The notes beneath the pieces were generated by a model. That model ran no database searches, was not told the origin of the DNA, and worked only from the letters and a program-made list of their open reading frames with translations. Of a stretch of 9,321 bases of DNA, positions 1 to 6,483 are shown piece after piece. The translations under genes were made by a program, and so were the position numbers. The stretch covers positions 1 to 9,321 of the forward strand of contig QMMB01000099.1 in assembly GCA_003647035.1 (NCBI GenBank), written 5' to 3'. Every line of letters begins with the position of its first letter. Within the stretch, counting starts at the first letter, position 1. The DNA is from Deltaproteobacteria bacterium (lineage in GTDB: Bacteria > Myxococcota_A > Polyangia > Polyangiales > Houyiibacteriaceae).

Positions 1-90
1 GAAGAGGTTCGTCGTGAGCTCCGTGTCGACAGTCTCGTCGACTATCAACCGGTGCGCTCCCACGAAGTCGACATGAGCCTGGTGGCCTAG
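1..90 (+). CDS. C-terminal end of an unidentified protein (5' truncated)
   Basis: The first frame is open from base 1 to a TAG at 88-90, giving 29 residues that end in HEVDMSLVA. The composition (many Glu, Arg, Val and Asp, with GC-rich wobble positions such as gtc, gac and ctg) looks like genuine coding sequence and not chance, but the piece is too short to name a family. It is convergent with the methyltransferase gene, whose stop lies only 14 bp further on (91-104). No hairpin plus T-run fits in that gap, so any terminator would have to lie inside a gene. The rest of the gene is outside the window. Confidence 0.5.
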   Translation, partial: EEVRRELRVDSLVDYQPVRSHEVDMSLVA

Positions 91-104
91 GCCGCTCGCA
101 TTCG

Positions 105-827
105 TCAGGACTTGCGCAACACCGCGACCAAGAAGCCGCCGAAGTATCGAATAGGAGAGCGGCTCGCCATGAGCTCGGCACGGCTGAGGCCGCGCGCTAT
201 CCACGGGACCCGGTGGACCGCCGCGAAAGGCGTCAGCACGCGAATGCCATGGTAGTCGACCAGCTCTAGATTGGGGGGCAACAGCTTGGGGATGTCACGA
301 GGCGAGTCCCATCGGGTGGAGATGTCGGCCTCGGTTCGCTCGTTTCCAACCGGTTGAGGGCCGGCGGCCTTCTTTGCGAGGTAGCGAAGGCTCCACGGGT
401 TGTAGAACTCGAGCAGGAGATGCCCACCCGGCCGGGTCACGCGCGCAGCTTCTCGCAGGGCGGCGCCGATGTCGGGGACGTGCGCGAGTACCTTGAAACT
501 ATAGGTGAGGTCGAACCGATCATCTTCGAAGGGGAGGTCGCACACGCTACCGATACGCACGTCCAGCCCGCGTTTTCGGGCGTGTTGCGCCATCCCCTCG
601 GACAAGTCGATGCCGACCGCTTCTCGTGCGATGTCTGCAATGCGCGTGAGGATCAAGCCAGTGCCGCAACCGAGCTCGAGCACGCGTGCGCCTCGCGCGT
701 AGGGCGTAGTGACCTGGACCTCGAGGTCGTCGATCATCCGATGGTAGCCATGGCCGCGCCCCCGCTCGTACGAGTCGCTGAAGTCGTCGTAGTAGCGCCT
801 GGCCTTCTGTTCGGACGCGTCACTCAT
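105..827 (-). CDS. class I SAM-dependent methyltransferase
   Basis: Predicted cytosolic methyltransferase of 240 residues with a Rossmann-type SAM fold. Motif I is VLELGCGTG (residues 49-57), followed by the acidic end of strand 2 (VGIDLSEGM, 71-79), a motif II/III region (CDLPFEDDRFDLTYS, 96-110) and a post-motif RPGGHLLLEFYNP (132-144). This is the Methyltransf_11/UbiE-like pattern seen in enzymes acting on small molecules, lipids or sugars; the substrate cannot be read from sequence. I chose the ATG at 825-827 (MSDASEQKARRYYDDF). The frame stays open to 923, but that extension is Arg-rich and lies entirely within the neighbouring glycosyltransferase gene. The chosen start overlaps the glycosyltransferase stop in ATGAGTGA, with GAGGAA about 5 bp upstream, so translational coupling is likely. 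The partner gene suggests methylation of a glycan or glycolipid, which is inference. Confidence 0.85.
   Translation of the reverse strand: MSDASEQKARRYYDDFSDSYERGRGHGYHRMIDDLEVQVTTPYARGARVLELGCGTGLILTRIADIAREAVGIDLSEGMAQHARKRGLDVRIGSVCDLPFEDDRFDLTYSFKVLAHVPDIGAALREAARVTRPGGHLLLEFYNPWSLRYLAKKAAGPQPVGNERTEADISTRWDSPRDIPKLLPPNLELVDYHGIRVLTPFAAVHRVPWIARGLSRAELMASRSPIRYFGGFLVAVLRKS
820..827 (-). promoter_or_regulatory. stop/start overlap with internal Shine-Dalgarno (translational coupling)
   Basis: On the minus strand the glycosyltransferase ends GAG-TGA and the methyltransferase begins ATG-AGT, sharing ATGAGTGA. A GAGGAA purine run lies about 5 bp before the ATG, inside the upstream gene. This arrangement fixes the methyltransferase start and suggests the two proteins are made in linked amounts. 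Confidence 0.7.
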
Positions 828-1932
828 GGATTTCCTCGTAGAGCAGCTCGTACGCCGCAGCGACTTCTTGCGGCGAGAACCTCGTCGTCGCCAGTGCACG
901 TGCCTTGGCTCCCACTTCGGCACAGGTCGCTTCGTCGGCGCTCAAGCCCTCGATGACTGCCGCCAGGGCTTCGCCGTCGGTTTCTACGACGACCGCGCCG
1001 CCGCCTTCCGCGAGCTCTGCGGATGGGGTTCCCGCGCCCACCAGCACCGGGCGCGCAAGGCACATCGATTCGAGCGCCACGAGCGGGTAGTCCATCTTGG
1101 CGTAGGCGGTCTGGTTGACCATGACGACGAAGTCGCTGAGTGCGAGGAGCTCGTGAATGGCGAGGGTTTCTCCAACCCAGCGGACCTGGGACTCGATGCC
1201 CCATCGTTTGGCCTGTGTGACGAGCCGCGCAAGCGATTCGTCCGCGCGGGGCGTCTTCCTTCGGCAGGCCATGAGCAGTACCGCCTCCGGGCGGCCCCAT
1301 GCCGCAAAGCCCTGGAGCGCGATCTCGGCGCCACCACCAAACTCCAAGTCCCCAGGATAGATCCAAATGGGCGCGCCCGTCGGGAGGTCATGCTTCGCCC
1401 GAAACGCTTCCCGCTCTGTGGATGTGGGCTCCGCGAGAGACGGGACCGACGGTGGAATCACTCGAAGCGCACTCTCACCGACGCCCTCTTGGCGAAACCG
1501 CTCGTATGCGAAACGAGACAGCACGACGGTCGCATCTGCGAATAGCAGCTTGCGGGCCGCCACGTTCTCGGCGGGCACGCTGCATACGGTATGGACGCTC
1601 GGTACTCGCCGAACTGCACCCGCAAAGCGACCTGCGGCCGAGCTCTTCGGGTTGGGCGCGAAAAAGAAGTGCCAAAGATCGGCCGACCGGCCGAACAGCA
1701 AGTGGCGTAAGACCCCCAGGTTGTCACGCATGCTCGGAGCGAATCCCGAAGTGCTCGCGGCGCCGTAGACCGTTTCGACGCGTCCGCCGTCGATCGGGCA
1801 CACCTGGCCGGGGCGGCCCATCACCACCGGGGCGTGGCGCCGCAGATGCCCCGCGACGTCGCGGACTAGGTTCTTGCTGCTGTCGTTCCAAGGGGGCGCT
1901 AGCGGCTTGGACACGAAGAGGACTTCAGCCAT
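820..1932 (-). CDS. GT4-like glycosyltransferase (GT-B fold)
   Basis: This 370-residue protein has the size and layout of a GT-B retaining glycosyltransferase. The N-terminal Rossmann half begins MAEVLFVSKPLAPPWNDSSKNL (loop between strand 1 and helix 1). The C-terminal half begins near residue 188 (PIWIYPGDLEFGGGAEIAL) and continues with RWVGETLAIHELLALSDFVV (251-270) and PLVALESMCLARPVLVG (283-299), the donor-binding block of family GT4. The usual E-x7-E motif is only half present: the second Glu is E288, while the position eight residues before it is Met280, next to Asp281. No transmembrane segment is seen, so the enzyme is probably cytosolic or peripherally membrane bound. It is the first gene of a two-gene minus-strand unit with the methyltransferase. 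Its upstream side faces the GT2 gene across a 78-bp gap with no convincing Shine-Dalgarno. Sugar donor and acceptor are unknown. Confidence 0.82.
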   Translation of the reverse strand: MAEVLFVSKPLAPPWNDSSKNLVRDVAGHLRRHAPVVMGRPGQVCPIDGGRVETVYGAASTSGFAPSMRDNLGVLRHLLFGRSADLWHFFFAPNPKSSAAGRFAGAVRRVPSVHTVCSVPAENVAARKLLFADATVVLSRFAYERFRQEGVGESALRVIPPSVPSLAEPTSTEREAFRAKHDLPTGAPIWIYPGDLEFGGGAEIALQGFAAWGRPEAVLLMACRRKTPRADESLARLVTQAKRWGIESQVRWVGETLAIHELLALSDFVVMVNQTAYAKMDYPLVALESMCLARPVLVGAGTPSAELAEGGGAVVVETDGEALAAVIEGLSADEATCAEVGAKARALATTRFSPQEVAAAYELLYEEIHE

Positions 1933-2010
1933 TGCTCAAGGGGGTTACGTCCCACCGAGCCGCGCTGCAAGTGCTTGACCTGCGAATCCCAAGGCGATAG
2001 CCAGGCGCTA

Positions 2011-2748
2011 ATGCTCGCGGGTAGACGAATCGCCGTTGTGATGCCGGCCTACAACGAGGCGAAGCTGATTCGTGCCGCGCTCGAGGATGTTCCTAGGTTC
2101 GTCGACCACATCATCGTCGTCGACGATGCAAGCGAAGACGCGACGACGCAGGTTGCGCGAGCTGTCGAGCGCCCAATCGAGCTGATCGAGCACCAGACCA
2201 ATCAAGGTGTTGGGTCCGCGATTACAAGCGGTTGCAGGCACGCGTTCCAACTTGGGGCCGAGCTTACCGCCGTCATGGCGGCGGACGGACAAATGGACCC
2301 CGCAGATCTGTCCGCGTTGCTGGCGCCGCTGATCGCAGGCGAAGCCGACTACGTGAAAGGCAACCGTCTCGGTTGGCCCGCCGCGCGCAAAGCGATGCCT
2401 TGGCATCGGTGGCTGGGCAATCACGTGTTCTCTTCGTTGACGAGGCAAGCCCTCGGCGTAGACCTGGAGGATTCGCAGTGCGGGTACGTCGCAATGAACC
2501 GCCGCACGAAAGAAGCGCTCGATTGGGACCGCGTGTGGAAGGGCTATGGGTACCCAAACGATGTGCTGAGTTACCTGACTCTCGGTGGCTTGCGCGTTGG
2601 TGAAGTCCCGGTGCGCCCGGTCTATGGGTCGGAGCAGAGCGGGATTCGGCTCCGACACGTGCTGTTCAGCATTCCGTTTGTGATCGTGCGCGCATGGCTC
2701 CGCCGTTTCGCGCGTCGAAGAGAGCTCGCACCCGAGCGGGTGCTATAG
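2011..2748 (+). CDS. GT2 family glycosyltransferase, dolichyl-phosphate mannosyltransferase-like
   Basis: This 245-residue GT-A fold enzyme should transfer a sugar from a nucleotide donor to a lipid-phosphate or glycan acceptor at the cytoplasmic membrane face. Visible motifs are IAVVMPAYNEAKLI (8-21), IIVVDDASEDAT (34-45), NQGVGSAITSG (64-74), VMAADGQMDP (88-97, metal/donor site), DYVKGNRL (113-120), DSQCGYVAMNRR (154-165) and GYGYPNDVLS (178-187), all characteristic of GT2 DPMS-like enzymes. The metal motif is A-A-D where many relatives have D-x-D. The tail (VLFSIPFVIVRAWLRRFARRR) is hydrophobic and then basic, so it could bind the membrane, but there is no polytopic flippase domain as in longer relatives. 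The start is uncertain: I prefer the ATG at 2011 because the family motif follows at once, but an in-frame TTG at 1975 would add 12 residues. Neither has a strong Shine-Dalgarno. It is divergent from the GT4-like gene and 8 bp ahead of the DHH gene. Confidence 0.85.
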   Translation: MLAGRRIAVVMPAYNEAKLIRAALEDVPRFVDHIIVVDDASEDATTQVARAVERPIELIEHQTNQGVGSAITSGCRHAFQLGAELTAVMAADGQMDPADLSALLAPLIAGEADYVKGNRLGWPAARKAMPWHRWLGNHVFSSLTRQALGVDLEDSQCGYVAMNRRTKEALDWDRVWKGYGYPNDVLSYLTLGGLRVGEVPVRPVYGSEQSGIRLRHVLFSIPFVIVRAWLRRFARRRELAPERVL

Positions 2749-2751
2749 AGG
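2747..2751 (+). promoter_or_regulatory. Shine-Dalgarno that decides the DHH start
   Basis: AGAGG overlaps the stop codon of the preceding glycosyltransferase gene and sits 5 bp before the ATG at 2757. It supports this start over the upstream in-frame start at 2694. Confidence 0.65.
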
Positions 2752-2756
2752 CCTCC

Positions 2757-3716
2757 ATGGCCTACATCGACATCTTCAACGGGGATGCGGATGGCATCTG
2801 CGCGCTTGCACAGCTTCGCAATGCAGAGCCGCGGGAGAGCACGCTCATCACCGGCGTGAAGCGTGACATTGCCTTGGTTGCGAAGGCCGAGGTGGCCGCA
2901 GGCGACCGAATCACGGCGCTCGATATCAGCTTCGACAAGAACCGTGAAGGGGTGCTGAAGGCCCTCGAGGCGGGCGCGGAGATCTTCTACGTCGACCACC
3001 ACTTTGCTGGCGAGATCCTCGAGCGCGACAAGCTCACTACGATTATCGACACCGACTCGAACGTGTGCACGAGCCTCCTCGTCAATGGGCATTTGAAGGG
3101 CAAACACGTCGAATGGGCGGTGACCGGCGCGTTTGGCGACAACCTCAAGGCGAGCGCCCGCACCATTGCTGCGCCCCTCGACTTGAGTGAAGAACAGCTC
3201 GCTCTGCTCGAGAACCTCGGCATCTACATGAACTACAACGGCTACGGCGCGTCACTCGAGGACCTGCATTTCACCCCCGCCGAGCTCTTCGAGCTCGTAC
3301 GCCCGTACGCCACGCCCTTCGCCTTCGTCGAAGAGGCGCGAGAAACATTCGACGAGCTCGAGACCGGCTACCAAGAGGACATGGCCGCGGCCGCCGCGGT
3401 GAAGCCCACCCGCCAATCCGACAAGACCGCCGTCTTCATCCTCCCGAACGAAACCTGGGCCCGCCGCGTCTCCGGCGTCTACAGCAACGACCTCGCCAAC
3501 GCTTCCCCCGCCCGAGCCCACGCAGTCCTCACCGAACGCCCCGACGGTACATACCTAGTCAGCGTCCGCGCCCCCCTCGAAAACAAACAGGGCGCCGACG
3601 AGCTCTGCCGGAAGTTCCCAACAGGCGGCGGCCGCGCAGCGGCGGCTGGCATCAACGCGCTACCGGGCGATCAGCTGGACGCTTTCATCGAGGCGTTGGC
3701 CGCTTCCTATTCGTAG
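2757..3716 (+). CDS. DHH-family phosphoesterase
   Basis: This 319-residue metal-dependent phosphoesterase belongs to the DHH/DHHA1 superfamily, which includes RecJ, NrnA and other phosphodiester or pyrophosphate hydrolases. The order is typical: motif I NGDADG (8-13), motif II LDIS with D56, motif III VDHH (79-82), motif IV GAFGDN (124-129, D128), and a C-terminal DHHA1 part with FPTGGGRAAAAGIN (287-300). The last motif has Arg293 where DHHA1 domains usually have His. The substrate is not evident; a small oligonucleotide or nucleotide phosphate is plausible from the family. The frame is open upstream to 2694, but the ATG at 2757 gives the conserved start MAYIDIFNGDADG and has AGAGG at 2747-2751 with 5-bp spacing, next to the TAG of the GT2 gene. 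It is therefore likely cotranscribed with GT2. Wobble positions become strongly C-biased in the last third. Confidence 0.88.
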   Translation: MAYIDIFNGDADGICALAQLRNAEPRESTLITGVKRDIALVAKAEVAAGDRITALDISFDKNREGVLKALEAGAEIFYVDHHFAGEILERDKLTTIIDTDSNVCTSLLVNGHLKGKHVEWAVTGAFGDNLKASARTIAAPLDLSEEQLALLENLGIYMNYNGYGASLEDLHFTPAELFELVRPYATPFAFVEEARETFDELETGYQEDMAAAAAVKPTRQSDKTAVFILPNETWARRVSGVYSNDLANASPARAHAVLTERPDGTYLVSVRAPLENKQGADELCRKFPTGGGRAAAAGINALPGDQLDAFIEALAASYS

Positions 3717-3761
3717 TTGCCCGAGCCGAGGGCGCGACCCGTCAAGATCACGCTCGGCGGC

Positions 3762-3796
3762 GACCGACGCCGTCAGAGACGATGACCGACGCCGTC
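3762..3796 (+). repeat. two 13-bp direct repeats, candidate activator sites
   Basis: GACCGACGCCGTC occurs exactly at 3762-3774 and again at 3784-3796, a 22-bp period close to two helical turns. Each copy contains GACG-C-CGTC, a dyad with 4-bp arms around one base. They lie about 52-86 bp upstream of the -24 element at 3848, roughly -80 to -113 from the inferred transcription start. Bacterial enhancer-binding proteins commonly bind at this distance from sigma-54 promoters. The repeats are seen; the activator role is inferred. Confidence 0.5.
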
Positions 3797-3847
3797 GTTT
3801 GGAGGGGTCCGTTTGTTGCGACACAGTAGAATCACTGCGTTTCCGAG

Positions 3848-3864
3848 TTGGCACGGTACGTGCT
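3848..3864 (+). promoter_or_regulatory. sigma-54 (RpoN) -24/-12 promoter
   Basis: The sequence TTGGCACG-GTAC-GTGCT matches the published consensus YTGGCACG-N4-TTGCW at 12 of 13 specified positions, with the invariant GG (3850-3851) and GC (3862-3863) exactly 12 bp apart. Transcription should begin near 3875, leaving a leader of about 26 bases that contains AGGAG at 3889-3893 ahead of the ATG at 3901. An imperfect IHF-like match (AATCA-N5-TT) lies at 3830-3841. GCACG-gta-CGTGC within the promoter is also a short dyad. Confidence 0.72.
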
Positions 3865-3888
3865 TTAGGTGTGAGTCAGAACACAAAC

Positions 3889-3893
3889 AGGAG
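3889..3893 (+). promoter_or_regulatory. strong Shine-Dalgarno of the small membrane-protein gene
   Basis: AGGAG with 7-bp spacing to the ATG at 3901. It fixes the start. The longer in-frame start at 3799 would put the sigma-54 promoter inside the coding region. Confidence 0.75.
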
Positions 3894-3900
3894 CAACGTC

Positions 3901-4143
3901 ATGATTCTCGAAGAATTTTCCGCCGTCCTCGACAAGGCAAGACAACAGCGCGCTGACACCATTGGCGTGGGTATTCGCAAGCACCCCGTCGTCGCCGTTC
4001 TCGTCGGCGCTGTTTTCGTCGTCGTCATTCCCGTCATGCTCATGCAGGTTCAATGGGCGCCGTCCGCGCCGATCGCCGCATCAGAACACCCCTTGTACGC
4101 CCAAGGCCCCACCAGAACGATTGACGCGGATGCTGGGCGATAG
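3901..4143 (+). CDS. small single-pass membrane protein of unknown function
   Basis: This 80-residue protein has three parts: a charged N-terminal stretch (MILEEFSAVLDKARQQRADT, 1-20), one strongly hydrophobic segment at about 29-49 preceded by the basic IRKH (25-28), and a short polar tail (51-80) ending DADAGR. The basic residues before the hydrophobic segment predict N-terminus inside and C-terminus outside the cytoplasmic membrane. I recognise no family. Coding status rests on the strong Shine-Dalgarno, the sigma-54 promoter 37 bp upstream, the amphiphilic pattern and the codon use. Sigma-54 control would imply activation by an enhancer-binding protein under a particular signal such as nutrient stress, development or envelope state, which is inference. 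Its last 63 bp overlap the 3' end of the convergent PEGA-protein gene. Confidence 0.68.
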   Translation: MILEEFSAVLDKARQQRADTIGVGIRKHPVVAVLVGAVFVVVIPVMLMQVQWAPSAPIAASEHPLYAQGPTRTIDADAGR

Positions 4144-5799
4144 CTCCGCCTCGAGCTTCTTGTCGCCCTTCCTAAACAAATAGACGAGCGGAATGGTCAG
4201 GAGGGGAGCCGCGGTGACGCCTAGCAGGATGGCAAGGTCGGTTTGTTTGGCGCGGCTGACGCACGGCTCGGCGTTGACCAGCGCGTTGATCGAGCAAGAC
4301 TGGGCGGGCTTCGGGTTGGCCGTGACGCCCACCGCGATTGCCGCTGCGGTCAATCCGATACCCAAACCTCCGCTCAGCCACCCCCACCACGGGGTCTTAC
4401 TCTTGTACGGCAGCACGAGTGGCATGGCGGTTACGAGCATTGCGGAACCCGCGGCGCCCGTGACGATGAGCCCCGTACCCATGTTGAGCCACTTGCCGTG
4501 TGCGTCGAGGCTTCCGGGATCGGCGACCCAGTCGTTGCCGGCCGCGCTTCGGACACCCAGGAGACTGTAGCCGGCGAGTAGCGATGCCGCTCCGACCGAG
4601 GCCAGGGTGAGCCCCGAAACAAACTGGCCGCGTGGTGGTCGAACCTGCCCGCCGCGGTTCTTGCCTGCTTCCGGCTGCGCCGGCGCTCGCGCGAGCCCCG
4701 TCGCGCAGTCCAGTGTCGCTGGCTCTGGGACCGTGAAGTCCGTGCACTCGTTCGCGAGCAATGTCGCGGTCGCGTCGATGACGTCTTCCGTGGTCGGCCC
4801 GCTAGTCGTCGTTGGGATGCGGGCAAACGAGGAATCGCGTTGCGTCCCTCGGATCAGCCGGAGCTCGAGCGTGCCTTCTTCCGGCACCGACGCGAGCAGC
4901 ACGGCGGCGGCGGGCAGCACCCTCGCGAACTCGCGCGCGTCTCTTGCACGTTGGCGCGCATCGGGTGTGTCTTGGTAGGCAAGGTGCAAGATGGATGTCG
5001 TTCGCACGGCTCGGTCGAATCGATCCACGACGAACAGGTTGGTCTTGCCGGTTGCAACCCGGACCCGATGGACGCGGTTCGGCGCACTCGGATCACATTC
5101 GACCTGTGCGCGGTACTCACCCGCGTAGAGGTCGGTCATTTCGAAAGGTGTGTTGCCAACGAGCACGCCGTTAATCCTAAGCGCGCATTCGGATGGCTCG
5201 CTCTCGACCGACAGCGTGCTCGTGTGCGCGGGACCTGGTTGGGACGCTTCGTCGTAGAGGATCGCCACGGTGGGCGGGTGCATGTAACGAGTCGGCTGGG
5301 TGTCTGGCACCATTCGCACGCACGTACGGGCCTGGGCCTCCGCTGCCGGTTTGTTAGCCGCGTCGAGCAAGGCACGGACCATGTAGAGGCAGGTGTCCAA
5401 GACCATCCGCGCCTGCTTCGGGTCTCGGTTGAGCACGTCAAGCGCTGTACTCGACAGCGCTTGCGCCTCTTCGAGCTGCCTGAGCGCCGTGGAGTACTCC
5501 CCCTTCGAGAGCTGCCGCACGGCGTCCTGTGACAACGCGACCCAATCTTCCATCGCGCTCTGCGCGATCACCGAAGGCGGGGCGGAGCCGCGTTGCTCGA
5601 AGCGGATAGTGGCCTGCCCGGACGACCAGACGCCGACGCCTTGCTTACGAAGCTCGCGACTGACCTTGCCGACGGTGGGTTGCATCCACGCGCCGTCCCC
5701 ATCGGCGGCGGTCGGAAGTACGAGCCAATCCTCCGATTGAGCAAGCGCTTTTGGCAGACCCCAGAGCCACAGAACGACAACCACCAAGACAAGTCGCAT
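4081..5799 (-). CDS. secreted/membrane PEGA-domain protein
   Basis: This 572-residue envelope protein starts with a signal peptide (MRLVLVVVVLWLWGLPKALA, likely cleavage before Q21). Residues 84-185 are helical and TPR-like (WVALSQDAVRQLSKGEYSTALRQLEEA). A PEGA domain follows at about 194-262 (STLSVESEPSECALRINGVLVGNTPFE, then YAGEYRAQVEC), the beta-sandwich fold common in myxobacterial surface proteins. The C-terminal third has four hydrophobic segments at about 393-416, 441-464, 471-494 and 521-543, with a basic RKGDKK after the last. Eight cysteines fall in four close pairs (137/160, 205/235, 352/365, 502/513), which fits disulfides outside the cytoplasm. The function is unknown; structural or peptidoglycan-related roles are typical guesses for PEGA proteins. 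There is no clear Shine-Dalgarno before the ATG at 5797-5799. It lies 41 bp behind the TetR gene on the same strand, so cotranscription is possible. Confidence 0.78.
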   Translation of the reverse strand: MRLVLVVVVLWLWGLPKALAQSEDWLVLPTAADGDGAWMQPTVGKVSRELRKQGVGVWSSGQATIRFEQRGSAPPSVIAQSAMEDWVALSQDAVRQLSKGEYSTALRQLEEAQALSSTALDVLNRDPKQARMVLDTCLYMVRALLDAANKPAAEAQARTCVRMVPDTQPTRYMHPPTVAILYDEASQPGPAHTSTLSVESEPSECALRINGVLVGNTPFEMTDLYAGEYRAQVECDPSAPNRVHRVRVATGKTNLFVVDRFDRAVRTTSILHLAYQDTPDARQRARDAREFARVLPAAAVLLASVPEEGTLELRLIRGTQRDSSFARIPTTTSGPTTEDVIDATATLLANECTDFTVPEPATLDCATGLARAPAQPEAGKNRGGQVRPPRGQFVSGLTLASVGAASLLAGYSLLGVRSAAGNDWVADPGSLDAHGKWLNMGTGLIVTGAAGSAMLVTAMPLVLPYKSKTPWWGWLSGGLGIGLTAAAIAVGVTANPKPAQSCSINALVNAEPCVSRAKQTDLAILLGVTAAPLLTIPLVYLFRKGDKKLEAELSPSIRVNRSGGALGVQGVF

Positions 5800-5840
5800 C
5801 GAGCGCCACTATCTGTGGTTTGGCCACGGGACGCAATGGA

Positions 5841-6464
5841 TCAGCGTTTGCCGATGCCCGACCAGATGCTGTCATGCATCATGTTGAGGATGCATTCGGA
5901 GTCGGGCGCTGGTTCCTCGAGCTTGAGGCGGTCATCGATCGAAAGGAACGCGGCGCCGTGCACGGCGGACCAGGCGAGGAGGCCGGCTTCGCTCACGCTC
6001 CGCGACAGCAGGCCTTCCTCTTCGCAGCCCTCGAGGACGCCTTGGAGTGCGGCGAAGGCCGCGTCGCCCGCCTCGCAAAGCCCCGGCACATCGCGAGCGG
6101 GCATCCAGCCGAACATCAGTCGAAAGAGCTCGGGATGGGCTGACGCGAACTGCAGATAGCCGACGCCGGCCCGACGGAGGCGTTCTTTCCCATCGGGCGC
6201 GCCCTCTTGGTCTGCGAGCATCACCGCGCGCAGCTTTTGAAAGCCCTCGGTTGCCAGAGCAGCCAAGAGGGCGTCTTTGTCCTCAAAGTGCCGGTAGGGC
6301 GCTCCGGGTGTGACGCCGAGTTGGCGGCCGACCTTCCTCAAGGAAAGTCCCGCCGGACCGTCTTTTTCGAGAAGGGCTTCGGCGGCTTCGAGCAAGGATT
6401 CACGTAATTCGCCGTGATGATAGGCTTTTTTGGCGCAGAGCATGTTGGATTGTAACTTGATCAT
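5841..6464 (-). CDS. TetR/AcrR-family transcriptional repressor (WHG-type C-terminal domain)
   Basis: This 207-residue regulator has an N-terminal TetR helix-turn-helix: HHGELRESLLEAAEALLEKDG (16-36) is helix 1 and GLSLRKVGRQLGVTPGAPYRHFEDKDALLAAL (39-70) holds the recognition helix with the typical Y-x-H-F end. The C-terminal ligand domain contains AWSAVHGAAFL (164-174), matching the W-x3-HG signature of the WHG-type group. It should bind DNA as a dimer and release it on binding a small hydrophobic ligand. The frame is open to a TTG at 6557, but that would translate the operator region. I use the ATG at 6462-6464; an ATG at 6441-6443 (MLCAKKAYHHGEL) is also possible, and neither has a good Shine-Dalgarno. 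It is divergent from the small lipoprotein and P450 genes. The palindrome at 6505-6522 is its likely operator, so autoregulation is expected. Confidence 0.85.
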   Translation of the reverse strand: MIKLQSNMLCAKKAYHHGELRESLLEAAEALLEKDGPAGLSLRKVGRQLGVTPGAPYRHFEDKDALLAALATEGFQKLRAVMLADQEGAPDGKERLRRAGVGYLQFASAHPELFRLMFGWMPARDVPGLCEAGDAAFAALQGVLEGCEEEGLLSRSVSEAGLLAWSAVHGAAFLSIDDRLKLEEPAPDSECILNMMHDSIWSGIGKR

Positions 6465-6483
6465 GGGTTCGTTGTAAACACTG

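Noticed and set aside
828..923. N-terminal extension of the methyltransferase
   Set aside because: It lies inside the glycosyltransferase gene in another frame and is Arg/Ser-rich. The coupled ATG at 827 is far better.
354..956. Long plus-strand frame opposite the methyltransferase
   Set aside because: Shadow of the GC-rich minus-strand gene, without domain motifs or a ribosome site.
1299..2000. Long plus-strand frame opposite the glycosyltransferase
   Set aside because: Arg/Pro/Ser-rich shadow composition, no recognisable domain, antisense to a clear GT.
1975..2003. Possible promoter TTGACC-N17-TAGCCA before the GT2 gene
   Set aside because: The -10 match is poor and the -35-like sequence overlaps a possible start; not supportable.
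2008..2658. Minus-strand frame opposite the GT2 gene
   Set aside because: Antisense shadow; the plus strand carries all GT2 motifs.
3725..3758. GCCGAG/CTCGGC stem after the DHH gene as terminator
   Set aside because: 22-base loop and no T-run; too weak to call.
3799..3900. N-terminal extension of the small membrane protein (start at 3799)
   Set aside because: It would translate across the sigma-54 promoter and has no typical N-terminus; the ATG at 3901 has AGGAG at 7-bp spacing.
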